A DNA stretch of 64,000 nt, from positions 717,001 to 781,000 of the forward strand of contig NZ_KB907500.1 of the NCBI RefSeq assembly GCF_000382065.1, in the 5' to 3' direction. Made by a program: the position numbers and the translations under genes. Shown one piece after another: positions 8,792 through 17,780 of the stretch (position 1 is its first letter; each line of letters begins with the position of its first letter). A model generated the notes under the pieces. That model saw nothing but the letters and a program-made list of their open reading frames with translations. It did no database searches and had not been told where the DNA came from. This DNA is from Stenotrophomonas hibiscicola ATCC 19867. Lineage in GTDB: Bacteria > Pseudomonadota > Gammaproteobacteria > Xanthomonadales > Xanthomonadaceae.

Positions 8792-9568
8792 TCAGAACCC
8801 GTAGCGCAGGAATCCACCATCCACCGCGATGCACTCGCCGGTGACATAGCTGGCCGCCGGCAGGCACAGGAAGCCCACGGCTGCAGCCACTTCCTCCGGC
8901 TCGCCGATACGACGCATCGGCGTGCGATTGATGACTTCCTCGTAGTAATCCGGGTCCGACAACGGGCCGGACGTGCGCCGGGTACGGATGTACCACGGTG
9001 CAACTGCGTTGACGCGGATGCCGTCTTCGGCCCACTCGACGGCCAGGTTGCGGGTCATCTGGTGCATCGCCGCCTTGGTCATGCCGTAGACCACGCCACT
9101 GCGCACATGGGTCAGGCCGGACACGCTGCCGACGTTGACGATGGACGACGACGCGTGGCGTGCCAGCAGCGGATGTGCGTAGCGCGACAGCTCGAACGCC
9201 GAGAACAGGTTGGTCTCGAAGATCTTGCGCCACTCGTCTTCGGAGTACTCGGTGGCCGCCTTGGTGACGTTGCCGCCGGCGTTGTTGACCAGGATATGCA
9301 GGCCATCGCTGTGGTCCTCCACCCAGTCCAGGATCTGGCGGCGGTCCTCGTCGTCGGAAACATCGGCGGCCAGCGCATGCACCTGCATCTGCGGATACAC
9401 ATCCAGCAACTCGTCGCGCGCGGTCTCCAGCATGTCGATATCGCGGCCGACGATCATCAGGTCGGCACCGAACCCGGCCAGTTCATGCGCGATGGCCAAG
9501 CCGATGCCGGCACTGGCGCCGGTGATCAGGGCGGTCTGGCCGTCCAGCCGCCACCGTTGCTGGGTCAT
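8792..9568 (-). CDS. SDR-family oxidoreductase (tropinone reductase-like)
   Basis: A classical short-chain dehydrogenase of 258 aa. The cofactor motif TGASAGIG is near residue 17, and NNAGG is near the middle. The catalytic Ser is in VGSVSG and the Tyr/Lys pair in YGMTK. The segment VNAVAPWYIRT and the C-terminal GECIAVDGGFLRYG are typical of tropinone reductase-like SDRs. The acidic ADVSDDEDR region does not identify a substrate. It is convergent with the DUF4124 genes and divergent from the small lipoprotein gene. The enzyme class is firm, the substrate unknown. Confidence 0.93.
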   Translation of the reverse strand: MTQQRWRLDGQTALITGASAGIGLAIAHELAGFGADLMIVGRDIDMLETARDELLDVYPQMQVHALAADVSDDEDRRQILDWVEDHSDGLHILVNNAGGNVTKAATEYSEDEWRKIFETNLFSAFELSRYAHPLLARHASSSIVNVGSVSGLTHVRSGVVYGMTKAAMHQMTRNLAVEWAEDGIRVNAVAPWYIRTRRTSGPLSDPDYYEEVINRTPMRRIGEPEEVAAAVGFLCLPAASYVTGECIAVDGGFLRYGF

Positions 9569-9679
9569 GAGTCCTCCGGGGCCGCGCCCGCTGTGTTTCG
9601 ATGCAACAAGGATACGCGCTCACGGCCGCCCCCTGCCGAGGATGCGACACTGCCCGCACGCCCATCACGGAGTGCCGCC

Positions 9680-9892
9680 ATGCGCACCCTGGTCCTGTCC
9701 ACGTCCCTGCTGGCCACCGTGCTGCTGTCCGCCTGCCAGCGCCCGCCAACGCCGAACCCGGAGAAGCCACCGGTGCCCAAGGCGATGGCGCGCGCGATGC
9801 AGGAGCCGCTGGACCGCGCCAAGGGCGCGCAGAAATCAGTCGATGACGCCGCTGCGGGCGAGCGCAAGGCCAAGGCCGACGCGACGCAGTGA
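9680..9892 (+). CDS. Small predicted lipoprotein
   Basis: This 70-aa product has a signal sequence ending in the lipobox LLSAC (Cys about residue 19), then a proline-rich stretch and a charged Ala/Lys/Asp tail. The start ATG 9680 fits the lipoprotein signal; the frame is open further upstream, but without signal-like sequence. It should be membrane-anchored by lipidation. The gene is followed by a GGGGTC palindrome and a terminator shared with sppA. No function can be inferred. Confidence 0.75.
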   Translation: MRTLVLSTSLLATVLLSACQRPPTPNPEKPPVPKAMARAMQEPLDRAKGAQKSVDDAAAGERKAKADATQ

Positions 9893-9896
9893 CCTG

Positions 9897-9936
9897 TGGG
9901 GTCAGAACCCTTTGCGGGCAAAGGGATCCGACCCCA
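9897..9936. repeat. GGGGTC/GACCCC inverted repeat
   Basis: The outer arms TGGGGTC and GACCCCA enclose an inner stem CCCTTTGC/GCAAAGGG. Related elements occur at 20789-20827 and 34680-34720 with different inner stems. Confidence 0.8.
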
Positions 9937-9944
9937 CCAACGAG

Positions 9945-9968
9945 AACGCCCGGCCGAAGCCGGGCGTT
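9945..9968 (-). terminator. Terminator after sppA (probably bidirectional)
   Basis: A 10-bp GC-rich stem (AACGCCCGGC with its complement) with a 4-nt loop lies between the converging ends of the lipoprotein gene and sppA. Read on the minus strand, a short T-rich tail follows the stem. Confidence 0.7.
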
Positions 9969-9972
9969 TACA

Positions 9973-9995
9973 GTAGATCCACGCCATGCGTGGAT
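9973..9995. repeat. SMAG-type GTAG palindrome (single unit)
   Basis: GTAG is followed by the palindrome ATCCACGCCATGCGTGGAT, the same unit as at 6482 and 55305. It sits immediately beyond the 3' end of sppA. Confidence 0.8.
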
Positions 9996-10004
9996 GTGCT
10001 CCGG

Positions 10005-11927
10005 TCAGAACCCGCAGAAGCAGTACGCCAGCGCCTTCACCGGTGCGCCATTGCCCTTTTCGCGGGCCGCGTTCTCGACAAAGCGCAGCTGCGTATCCAC
10101 TTCCGGCATCGTGCGCGCCAGCACCATCCGCGCCATGCCCGAATCGGACAGCATCCAGGCACCAGCGCGGCTGCCGGCGAAACCGCTGACGAACTGCGCG
10201 AACGGCGTGGCCGCCTTCTCGATGTAGCGCACGCGATAAGCGTCGGCCTTGCCCAGCTTGGCACGGCTGGCGGCGTCGGCCACGGCATCCTTCAGCCCAC
10301 CGAAGGCATCGACCAGGCCACGTTCCTTGGCCTGCGCACCGCTCCACACGCGGCCACGGGCCACTTCGTCGACGGCCTCGACAGGCTTCTTGCGGGCGTC
10401 GGCGACGCGACCGGTGAAGTCGGCGTAGCCCTTGTTGATCACCGACTGGATGACCTGGCCCACGGCCGGATCCATCGGCCGGGTGACATCGAACGCACCG
10501 GCGAAGCGGGTGGTGCCGACGCCATCGGTGTGCACGCCGATCTTGTCCAGCGCGCGGCTGAAGTTCGGCACCATGCCGAAGATGCCGATCGAACCGGTGA
10601 TCGTCGACGGATCGGCGTAGATGCGATCGGCGTTCATGCTGATCCAGTAGCCACCGGAGGCGGCCAGGTCGCCCATCGATACCACCACCGGCTTGCCGGC
10701 GGCCTGCAGGGCGACCACTTCACGGCGGATCTGCTCGGAAGCGAACACTTCTCCGCCCGGCGAATCCACGCGCAGCACGACCGCCTTGACATCGTCGTCG
10801 TCGCGCGCGGCACGCAGCAGCGCCGACGTCGATTCGCCACCGATGCGGCCGGCCGGCAGGTCACCGCCGCTGATCTCGCCGGACGCCACCACCACTGCCA
10901 CCTGCGGACGGTTGTCGACCGGGTTGCGGCGCGCATCAAGCTGGCCCAGGTAGGTGCCGAAGTCGACGTTGCGGAAGCCACCGTCGGCATCTTCGTCGGC
11001 CACGCCGCGCTCGATCATCAGGTCCTCGAACTCTTCGCGGGTCTTCAGCGCGGTCACCAGCTTCTGCTGCAGGGCGAACTTGGCCAGATCACCACCAGCA
11101 GCAGCGATGCCTTCCGGCAGCGTATCGATGCCGGCAGCCAGCTGTGCCGGATCCAGGCGACGGGCCTTGGCGATGTCGCCCAGGTAGCGCTGCCATACGT
11201 CGTTCATCCAGAACAGGTCGGCTTCCTTGGAGGCCGGCGACGCCGCGTCGAGCACGTACGGCTCGGCTGCGGACTTGTACTCACCCACCTTGAACAGGTG
11301 CACGTCCACGCCCAGCTTGTCCTGCAGGCCGGTGCGGAAGTACTGGCGGTAGCGGCCCAGGCCCTCAAGCACCACCGAACCCATCGGGTCCAGGTAGACC
11401 TCGTCGGCCTGTGCGGCCAGCAGGTACTGCGACTGGCCCATGCTCTCGCTGTAGGCCACCAGCTGCTTGCCGGACGCACGCAGGTCCTGCAGTGCCGCAG
11501 CCACTTCACGCAGCGAGGCGAAGCCCGAGGGCTGCAGCTTGTCCAGCTCCAGCACCACGCGCTCGATCTTCTTGTCTTCCTTGGCCGACTCGATCACCCG
11601 CAGCAGGTCGCGCAGCTGGATCTCTTCGGCACCGTTGTCGCCCACCGCCTTGGCCAGCGCGCGGCTGACCGGATCGGCGCTGAACTGCTCGACCAGCCGG
11701 CCTTCCGGCGCGATCACCAGGGTGGTGCGGTCCTGCAGCGACTTGCTGGCACCGGCGCCCATGCCTGCGGCGATGACGAACATCACCAGCAGCAGGAACA
11801 GCAGGCCGAAGAACACCAGGTTGAGGATCAACCGGCGGGTGAAGTTCATGACGTCCCACAGCCCGATGAAGAAACTGGCGACGGGGTTGCGACGCGCCGG
11901 GGGCAGCGGGGGCACGGGGTGATTCAT
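10005..11927 (-). CDS. sppA: Signal peptide peptidase SppA, 67K type
   Basis: A 640-aa membrane-bound serine protease of the S49 family that degrades cleaved signal peptides. After a short cytoplasmic stretch there is one membrane helix (about residues 30-57, LNLVFFGLLFLLLVMFV). Two S49 repeats follow: the first carries the general base Lys218 (EYKSAAEPY) and the second the nucleophile Ser424 (GDLAASGGYW), close to K209/S409 of E. coli SppA. RVDSPGGEVFASE is also conserved. ATG 11927 was chosen because it starts MNHPVPPLPP after a GGAG sequence; an in-frame upstream ATG has no such signal. Confidence 0.96.
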   Translation of the reverse strand: MNHPVPPLPPARRNPVASFFIGLWDVMNFTRRLILNLVFFGLLFLLLVMFVIAAGMGAGASKSLQDRTTLVIAPEGRLVEQFSADPVSRALAKAVGDNGAEEIQLRDLLRVIESAKEDKKIERVVLELDKLQPSGFASLREVAAALQDLRASGKQLVAYSESMGQSQYLLAAQADEVYLDPMGSVVLEGLGRYRQYFRTGLQDKLGVDVHLFKVGEYKSAAEPYVLDAASPASKEADLFWMNDVWQRYLGDIAKARRLDPAQLAAGIDTLPEGIAAAGGDLAKFALQQKLVTALKTREEFEDLMIERGVADEDADGGFRNVDFGTYLGQLDARRNPVDNRPQVAVVVASGEISGGDLPAGRIGGESTSALLRAARDDDDVKAVVLRVDSPGGEVFASEQIRREVVALQAAGKPVVVSMGDLAASGGYWISMNADRIYADPSTITGSIGIFGMVPNFSRALDKIGVHTDGVGTTRFAGAFDVTRPMDPAVGQVIQSVINKGYADFTGRVADARKKPVEAVDEVARGRVWSGAQAKERGLVDAFGGLKDAVADAASRAKLGKADAYRVRYIEKAATPFAQFVSGFAGSRAGAWMLSDSGMARMVLARTMPEVDTQLRFVENAAREKGNGAPVKALAYCFCGF

Positions 11928-12042
11928 GGAACGCTCCGGATGGCTTCTTGCCGTGGTGCCAGCATAGCCGGTGCCGCGTGATGCGGCATCGGACACAAGT
12001 CAGGGGATCGCCCGCCACGGGTGGCCGGGGCGGGGCGGAAGT

Positions 12043-13407
12043 TCAGGACAGCATCGACTGGCCGATGCGCAGGCTGCTGCGCCGCAGGCGCCAGCCCATC
12101 AGGATGGCAGCGGCGGTGAGGCCCACGATCAGGCCGATCCACATACCCTGCGGGCCCATGCCCAGCCCCAGGCCGAGCCCGGCGCCCAGCGGCATGCCCA
12201 GGCCCCAGTACGCGAACATGGCGATGAACATCGGCACACGGGTGTCCTTCAGGCCGCGCAGCGCGCCGGCCGACAGCACCTGGATGCCATCCGGGAACTG
12301 GAAGGTGGCCGCGTACAGCAGCAGCGTCGAGGCCAAGCCGGCCACCGCCAGGTCGTTGGTGTAGACACCGACGATGGCATCGTGGCCGAACAGCAGTACC
12401 GCCGCCGACAATGTCTGCGTACCCATGATGATCGCGTAGCCGGCCCAGGCCGCGCGCCGCACGCCGAAGCCATCGCCGCGGCCGACCGCATGGCCGACAC
12501 GCACGGTAGTGGCCTCGGCCACGCCCATCGGAATCATGAAGCACAGCTGGGCGACGTTGATCGCGATCTGGTGCGCAGCCGCTTCATTGGCACCGAGGCG
12601 GCCGATCAGCAGCGCGGTGACGATGAACAGGCCGCCTTCCATCAGCACGGTGATGCCGATCGGCAGGCCGGTGCGCAGCAGGTCCCAGATCGCCTTCCAG
12701 CGCGGCCCTTCGAAGTGCGAGAACAGCTGCATATGGGCAAAGCGCCTGGTCCGCCGCAGATACAGGGCGAATGCGGTTGCCTGCAGCCACATCATCACCG
12801 CCGAGGCGATCCCCAGGCCTTCGGCGCCCAGTTCCGGGAAACCGAGCTTGCCATTGGCCAGCACATAGCCCAGCGGCGCCAGCACCAGCAGGCCACCGAA
12901 GCCAAGCAGCATGGTGGGCAGTGTCCAGTGCATGCCTTCGCTGAGGTAGCGCATGCAGAAGTACAGGGTCAGCGCCGGGCCGCCCCAGCGCACCGCATGC
13001 AGGAACGCAGTCGCCCCCGGCACGATGTCCGGTGCGATGCCGAAGGCCGGCAGCAGCGGCGGCACCACCGTAAGGAAGGTGAACATGATCAGGCCCAGGC
13101 CCAACGCCAGCCACAGCGCCTGTCGGAACAGCGGGCCGATCTCGCGCTCGCGGCCAGCGCCGTGCAGCTGCGACACCGAGGCGGTGAGCGAGATCAGGGT
13201 GCCGATCGGGATCAGCATCGGCAGCCACAGCAGGGCGGTACCGATGGTCACCGCAGCCAGCGTCGCGGTGGCGTGGTGGCCGGCAATCACGTTGTCGACG
13301 AAGGAGATCAGACCGGTGGACACATGGCCCAGCACAAGCGGCAGGGCGAGCAGACCGGTAGCGCCGACTTCCTTGCTGAAGCGCGGCGTGGAGGTTGCAG
13401 TAGACAT
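12043..13407 (-). CDS. MATE-family multidrug exporter (NorM-like)
   Basis: The 454-aa protein is almost entirely hydrophobic with about 12 predicted membrane helices. It begins with the MATE pattern GLLALPLVLGHVSTGLISFVD, where the acidic residue in helix 1 is characteristic. The second half repeats the fold: LRTGLPIGITVLMEGGLF, then GANEAAAHQIAINVAQ. MATE proteins exchange cationic drugs or metabolites for Na+ or H+ across the inner membrane. NorM type is likely, but the substrates cannot be read from sequence. The upstream minus-strand gene ends inside a long inverted repeat, so this gene probably has its own promoter. Confidence 0.93.
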   Translation of the reverse strand: MSTATSTPRFSKEVGATGLLALPLVLGHVSTGLISFVDNVIAGHHATATLAAVTIGTALLWLPMLIPIGTLISLTASVSQLHGAGREREIGPLFRQALWLALGLGLIMFTFLTVVPPLLPAFGIAPDIVPGATAFLHAVRWGGPALTLYFCMRYLSEGMHWTLPTMLLGFGGLLVLAPLGYVLANGKLGFPELGAEGLGIASAVMMWLQATAFALYLRRTRRFAHMQLFSHFEGPRWKAIWDLLRTGLPIGITVLMEGGLFIVTALLIGRLGANEAAAHQIAINVAQLCFMIPMGVAEATTVRVGHAVGRGDGFGVRRAAWAGYAIIMGTQTLSAAVLLFGHDAIVGVYTNDLAVAGLASTLLLYAATFQFPDGIQVLSAGALRGLKDTRVPMFIAMFAYWGLGMPLGAGLGLGLGMGPQGMWIGLIVGLTAAAILMGWRLRRSSLRIGQSMLS

Positions 13408-13536
13408 AAGGTGCTTGACGCGAACTACGGTTGCGCGCGAAGGGCACAGGCACCGGGTTGCGGCCGGTCATCTTACGCGCCCGGCGCGCGCATTCCCATG
13501 ACATGGGGTGAATGCTGGGTTCCGGCTGCCCCAAGC

Positions 13537-13614
13537 AAAAAGGGGACGGAGGGGATTAAGTCGTATCTGGCCAGTCAGTGCCGAATGCGACTTAATCCCC
13601 TCCGTCCCCTTTTT
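13537..13614. repeat. 27-bp perfect inverted repeat (GGGGACGGAGGGG type)
   Basis: The arms 13537-13563 and 13588-13614 are exact complements and end in A5/T5 runs, with a 24-nt loop. Transcribed from the minus strand this is a strong terminator. The arm reaches into the TAA stop codon of the DUF3106 gene. Confidence 0.9.
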
Positions 13615-14189
13615 TACTGGCCCGCTTGGCGCTTGAGCCAGCTGTCGCGTTCGGCGGCCGGCACCGCAAGGAAGGCGCTGCGCACGGCGTCGCGCTCCTG
13701 CGGCGGCGTACGCTGCGCGACCAGGGCCAGCTGGGCCAGCTGCGCCGGGCTGAGCTGACGCAGCACGGCCAGCGCGGTCTCGCGCTGCTCCGGAGGCACG
13801 AAGCCGAACAAGCCATGCAGCTTTGGGAATTCCAGGCCCAGTTGCGGGCCCAGCCGCCACCCGTCGCGGAACGCCTGGTCCTGATCGCCGAACTGCTGTC
13901 GCAGACGCTGCTGCTGGTCCGCGGGCAGCGCATTGAATCGCGCAGCGGCCTGGCGGATGCGCTCGCGCTCTCCTTCCGGCAACGCGCGCCAGGCGGCGTA
14001 GTCGGCACGGCGCTGGCGCTGCTGCTGCGGATCGAGCTGGGCAAAGCCAGCCGGTGCCGCGGTCGAAGCCGGCGGCACGGCCGGGGTGGCCGGCGATGGC
14101 GGCGGCAATGGCACGTTCAACGATTGCGGCGCCGCAGACAGGGACAGCGGCAAGGCCAGCAACAGGCTGGCGAACACGGACTTATTCAT
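13614..14189 (-). CDS. DUF3106-domain secreted protein
   Basis: A 191-aa product with a signal peptide (MNKSVFASLLLALPLSLSA), a proline/alanine linker and a helical region of DUF3106 type (WRALPEGERERIRQAAARFNAL, then QQRLRQQF). It is predicted to be periplasmic. The start at 14189 is set by the signal peptide and overlaps the end of the upstream gene by 8 bp, indicating translational coupling. In betaproteobacteria DUF3106 genes follow an ECF-type sigma factor and a small membrane gene, which the upstream gene here partly recalls. The stop codon lies in a long inverted repeat. Confidence 0.88.
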   Translation of the reverse strand: MNKSVFASLLLALPLSLSAAPQSLNVPLPPPSPATPAVPPASTAAPAGFAQLDPQQQRQRRADYAAWRALPEGERERIRQAAARFNALPADQQQRLRQQFGDQDQAFRDGWRLGPQLGLEFPKLHGLFGFVPPEQRETALAVLRQLSPAQLAQLALVAQRTPPQERDAVRSAFLAVPAAERDSWLKRQAGQ

Positions 14190-15186
14190 CGGCGGCGGCG
14201 GTTTCCAGCGTGGCACTGGCCGGCTCCGGTCGGCTCGGCTTGGCTTGCGATTCGTCCACCGGCAGCGGACCGCCCGCGGCGGTCCATGCGTACAGGTCAG
14301 CATCGGCAACCAGCGGGTAGTCGCGATCGGCCAGCATCGCTGCGTCGTCATTGGCTTGGGCATGCGTTGCATCCGGCGTGGCGTCGACCTTGCTCGGTGG
14401 CAGGGCTTCCACCGTCACCGGACCGGCCTCGCCCACGACGCCTTCCGGCAGCGGCGCATCGTTGCCGAAGGAACGTCCCTGCAGGTAGCGCCAACCCAGC
14501 GCAGCGGCCAGCAGCACCGCCACGGTTACCAGCAGGATCAGCGGACCACGCCAGCGCGGCTTGGCGCCCGTACGACGGCGCTTGCCATGGGCGGCCGCGC
14601 GCTCGTCCCGCTGCGGTGCTCGCCAGCTGGAGGTCGGCGCTTCATTGTGGGCGGCGGGTGCCGCCGGCTGCTGAAGCTGCTGCAGGCGAGTGGCCGGCAG
14701 TTCACGGATACGCGCCTGTACCTGTTCGGCCAACTGGCGCCAGGCCGCGGCATCGGGCTGGCCCTGGGCATCGCGCGGGCAGGCATCGGCCAGCAGGTGC
14801 TGGTAGCCGGCCTCGTCCTGGTCGAGCACGCGCGTGGCGATGCTCTCGTCCAGGCTGCCGCCTACCCGCAGCAGCAGCGCCAGGCGCGGCAGCGGCGACA
14901 TCGCAGCCAGCGCGGCCAACGGTGGCGCCCATTGGCCACCCACCGGCTCGCGCAGGGCCTGGCGCTGGCCCAGCAGGGTCCAGAAGCGGGTCGGCCACTG
15001 CGCCATCGGCAGGTCGCTGGCAACGGCCGCGAACGCGCGCATCACTGCCACCAGGGTCTGTTCGGCGCGCGCGGCATCGCCGCACTGCAGCTCAGCCACC
15101 ACCAGGGCGCGGCGCTCGACGCCACGCAGGAACGCCGACAGCGCGCCGGCCGCGGTCGAGGAAACAGGGGCGGGCACAGCCGTCAT
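14182..15186 (-). CDS. Membrane protein with degenerate sigma-factor-like N-terminus
   Basis: The 334-aa product starts with a cytosolic region whose residues about 18-75 (FLRGVERRALVVAELQCGD, later WPTRFWTLLGQRQAL) resemble region 2 of the ECF-like sigma factors that precede DUF3106 genes elsewhere. No region 4 helix-turn-helix is visible. A basic stretch (HGKRRRTGAKPRWRG) precedes one transmembrane helix (about 220-240, LILLVTVAVLLAAALGW). The acidic C-terminus would then be periplasmic and contains DYPLVADADLYAWTAAG. It is coupled to the DUF3106 gene. The sigma resemblance is my reading by eye and needs profile confirmation; function unknown. Confidence 0.75.
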   Translation of the reverse strand: MTAVPAPVSSTAAGALSAFLRGVERRALVVAELQCGDAARAEQTLVAVMRAFAAVASDLPMAQWPTRFWTLLGQRQALREPVGGQWAPPLAALAAMSPLPRLALLLRVGGSLDESIATRVLDQDEAGYQHLLADACPRDAQGQPDAAAWRQLAEQVQARIRELPATRLQQLQQPAAPAAHNEAPTSSWRAPQRDERAAAHGKRRRTGAKPRWRGPLILLVTVAVLLAAALGWRYLQGRSFGNDAPLPEGVVGEAGPVTVEALPPSKVDATPDATHAQANDDAAMLADRDYPLVADADLYAWTAAGGPLPVDESQAKPSRPEPASATLETAAADE

Positions 15187-15598
15187 CGGTCACTCCAAAG
15201 GTCTGGGGGAATGATAGCGGCAGGCAATCGACGCCCGTAGGACTTGCGCCCACGGATACTTCGTGCTGCAGGTTGTGCACAGCACCACGCTCCCGGCGCG
15301 GGAAACTGCGGCAAGCAGCTGAATTCACTCTGTTTCAGCAATGTTTCACACTTAAACTGTTGATTTTGAATAGTTTTTAAGTGTGGCTATTTTTTGACCA
15401 ACCCAAGCGTGAGCTCGTCGCCATCGGCCTCCTGCGTTCCCGTCGACCGGTAACGCACAACGTTATCCACAGAACATGTGGATAAGCCTGAATCTCCAAT
15501 GGACACCGATATTTAGGTGACATTTATGATTCAACGGGCGCCGCTCCGCCGTCTCCCACCCCGCCATTCGCGCGCGCATGGCCCGGTACACTGGCCCG
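15187..15598. other. Intergenic region upstream of priA
   Basis: This 412-bp non-coding stretch separates divergent genes. It holds an AT-rich tract (about 15320-15410), unusual for this genome, and a pair of inverted consensus DnaA boxes at 15463-15485. I see no RNA gene. It probably contains promoters for both neighbours. Confidence 0.7.
15463..15485. promoter_or_regulatory. Inverted pair of consensus DnaA boxes
   Basis: TTATCCACA at 15463-15471 and TGTGGATAA at 15477-15485 are both exact 9-mer DnaA-box consensus sequences, head to head with a 5-bp spacer. They lie about 115 bp before the priA start. Binding by DnaA is inferred from the sequence only. Confidence 0.65.
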
Positions 15599-17776
15599 AT
15601 GCTTTCACCGATTCCGACCCTGCAGGTCGCCCTGCCCGTCCCCCTGCCCCGTCTGTTCGACTACCTGTCGCCGGAGGGCGATGGCCCCACGGTTGCGGTC
15701 GGCTGCCGCCTGAAGGTGCCGTTCGGCAACCGCGAGCTGGTCGGGGTGGTGGTGGGGCACGGCCAGACCGACGACGGCCAGGGACTGCGCCAGGCGTTGG
15801 CCTGGTGCGACCCGCAGCCGCTGCTGCAGGGGGAGCTGTGGCAGAGCCTGCAATGGCTGGCGCGTTACACCCACGCACCGCTGGGCGAGGTACTGAGCAC
15901 CGCCCTGCCAGGACCGCTGCGTCATGGCGAAGCCCTGCCCGACACCCACCACTGGGGCTGGCAGTTGACCCCCGAAGGCCATGCCCAGCGCGGGAAGCTG
16001 CGCGCCGGCAGCCGCCCGCGGCAGTTGGCCGAACTGCTGGCCGGGGCCGTGGTGGATGAGGATGTACTGGGCGAACGCATGGAGGACTGGCGCACCGCCG
16101 CGCGCAGCCTGGCCAAGCGTGCGCTGGCAGAGCGCGTGGCGATGACGGTGGCACCGCAGCATGCGCAGCCGCTGCCCGGCCCCACCCTCAACCCGGACCA
16201 GGCCGAAGCGGTGGCCGCCATCAACGCCGCCGAAGGCTTCCAGCCCTTCCTGCTGGATGGCGTGACCGGCAGCGGCAAGACCGAGGTGTACCTGCAGGCC
16301 ATCATCCACTGCCTGGCGCAGGGCAGGCAGGCGCTGGTGCTGGTGCCGGAAATCGGTCTGACCCCGCAGACCCTGGCACGCTTCCGCGGCCGCCTTGGCA
16401 TCGCCGTGCACGCATTGCATTCGGGGTTGAACGACAACGAGCGCGCGCGCGTCTGGGCTGCGGCTTCGCGCGGCGAGGCACGGGTCATCGTCGGCACCCG
16501 CTCGGCGGTGTTCACGCCATTGCCGCAGGCCGGGCTGCTGATCATCGACGAGGAACACGACGGCAGCTACAAGCAGCAGGACGGCATCCGCTATCACGCG
16601 CGCGATTTCGCTCTGGTCCGGGCCAAGGCGCTCGGCATTCCGGTGCTGCTCGGCAGTGCCACGCCTTCGCTGGAAACGCTGCATAACGCCTACGCCGGGC
16701 GCTACACCCACCTGCGCCTGAAGCAGCGTGCCGGTGATGCGCGGCCACCGCGTGTGCGCATCCTCGATGTGCGCAAGCGGCCGCTGCACGATGGCCTCTC
16801 GGCTGATGTGCTGGCCGGCATCGACGAGCACCTGCAGCGCGGCCAGCAGGTGCTGGTGTTCAAGAACCGGCGTGGCTACGCGCCGGTACTGCTGTGCCAC
16901 GACTGCGGCTGGACCGCACCGTGCAACCGCTGCGATGCACCGATGACCGTGCATGGCGGCGGCCGCCGCCTGCAGTGCCATCACTGCGGCGCGCGACAAC
17001 CGGCACCGCTGGCATGCCCGGCCTGCGGCAGCCTGGCGCTGCAACCGCAGGGCATCGGCACCGAACGCCTGGAAGAGCATCTCACCGCGGCCTTCGCCGA
17101 CGTCCCTGTGGTGCGCATCGACCGCGGCACCACGTCACGTCGCGATGCACTGGAACAGCAGCTGGCGAGACTGGGCGACCAGCCCGGCATCCTGGTCGGC
17201 ACGCAGATACTGGCCAAGGGCCACGACCTGCCGAAGCTGACCCTGGTGGTGGTGGTGGGCATCGACGAAGGCCTGTTCTCCGCTGACTTCCGCGCCAGCG
17301 AGAAACTCGCGCAACAGCTGATCCAGGTGGCCGGTCGCGCCGGGCGCGCACGTGACCCCGGCGAGGTCTGGCTGCAGACCCATCACCCCGGGCATCCGTT
17401 GCTGGAAACCCTGGTCAGCGGTGGTTACCACCCGTTCGCACAGGCGGAGTTGAACCAGCGGGAAGCCGCAGGATTCCCGCCATTCGCGCACCTGGCGCTG
17501 ATGCGCGCCGAAGCGCAGCACGTGGAGCATGCCAATGCGTTCCTGCTGGCCGCACGACAGTTGCTGGGCGAGCAGGACGTGGTCGAGGCCTACGGGCCGA
17601 TGCCAGCACCGATGCCACGCCGCGCTGGCTACCAGCGTACGCAGCTGCTGCTGTCTGCCATGCAGCGGCCGCCACTGCATGGCGTGCTTTCGCAGCTGGT
17701 GCCACAGCTGTACGCGCTGCCGGAAGCACGCAAGGTGCGCTGGTCGCTGGATGTGGATCCAACGGACCTGTATTGA
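15599..17776 (+). CDS. priA: Primosomal replication protein PriA (helicase)
   Basis: PriA recognises stalled or collapsed forks and reloads the replisome. The 725-aa protein has the N-terminal DNA-binding domain (LQVALPVPLPRLFDYL), Walker A GVTGSGKT (Lys227), the DEEH Walker B, and motif III GSATPS. A cysteine zinc module starts at Cys433 (CHDCGWTAPCNRC, CHHCG, CPACG). C-terminal helicase motifs include ILVGTQILAKGHD and QVAGRAGRA. I start it at 15599 because MLSPIPTLQVALP matches family N-termini; an in-frame ATG at 15578 would add seven residues. Two DnaA boxes lie in its promoter region. Confidence 0.96.
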   Translation: MLSPIPTLQVALPVPLPRLFDYLSPEGDGPTVAVGCRLKVPFGNRELVGVVVGHGQTDDGQGLRQALAWCDPQPLLQGELWQSLQWLARYTHAPLGEVLSTALPGPLRHGEALPDTHHWGWQLTPEGHAQRGKLRAGSRPRQLAELLAGAVVDEDVLGERMEDWRTAARSLAKRALAERVAMTVAPQHAQPLPGPTLNPDQAEAVAAINAAEGFQPFLLDGVTGSGKTEVYLQAIIHCLAQGRQALVLVPEIGLTPQTLARFRGRLGIAVHALHSGLNDNERARVWAAASRGEARVIVGTRSAVFTPLPQAGLLIIDEEHDGSYKQQDGIRYHARDFALVRAKALGIPVLLGSATPSLETLHNAYAGRYTHLRLKQRAGDARPPRVRILDVRKRPLHDGLSADVLAGIDEHLQRGQQVLVFKNRRGYAPVLLCHDCGWTAPCNRCDAPMTVHGGGRRLQCHHCGARQPAPLACPACGSLALQPQGIGTERLEEHLTAAFADVPVVRIDRGTTSRRDALEQQLARLGDQPGILVGTQILAKGHDLPKLTLVVVVGIDEGLFSADFRASEKLAQQLIQVAGRAGRARDPGEVWLQTHHPGHPLLETLVSGGYHPFAQAELNQREAAGFPPFAHLALMRAEAQHVEHANAFLLAARQLLGEQDVVEAYGPMPAPMPRRAGYQRTQLLLSAMQRPPLHGVLSQLVPQLYALPEARKVRWSLDVDPTDLY

Positions 17777-17780
17777 TCCC

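Noticed and set aside
15187..15598. Chromosomal replication origin
   Set aside because: There are only two exact DnaA boxes, and dnaA, dnaN, gidA or parAB are not nearby. A DnaA-regulated promoter or titration site fits better.
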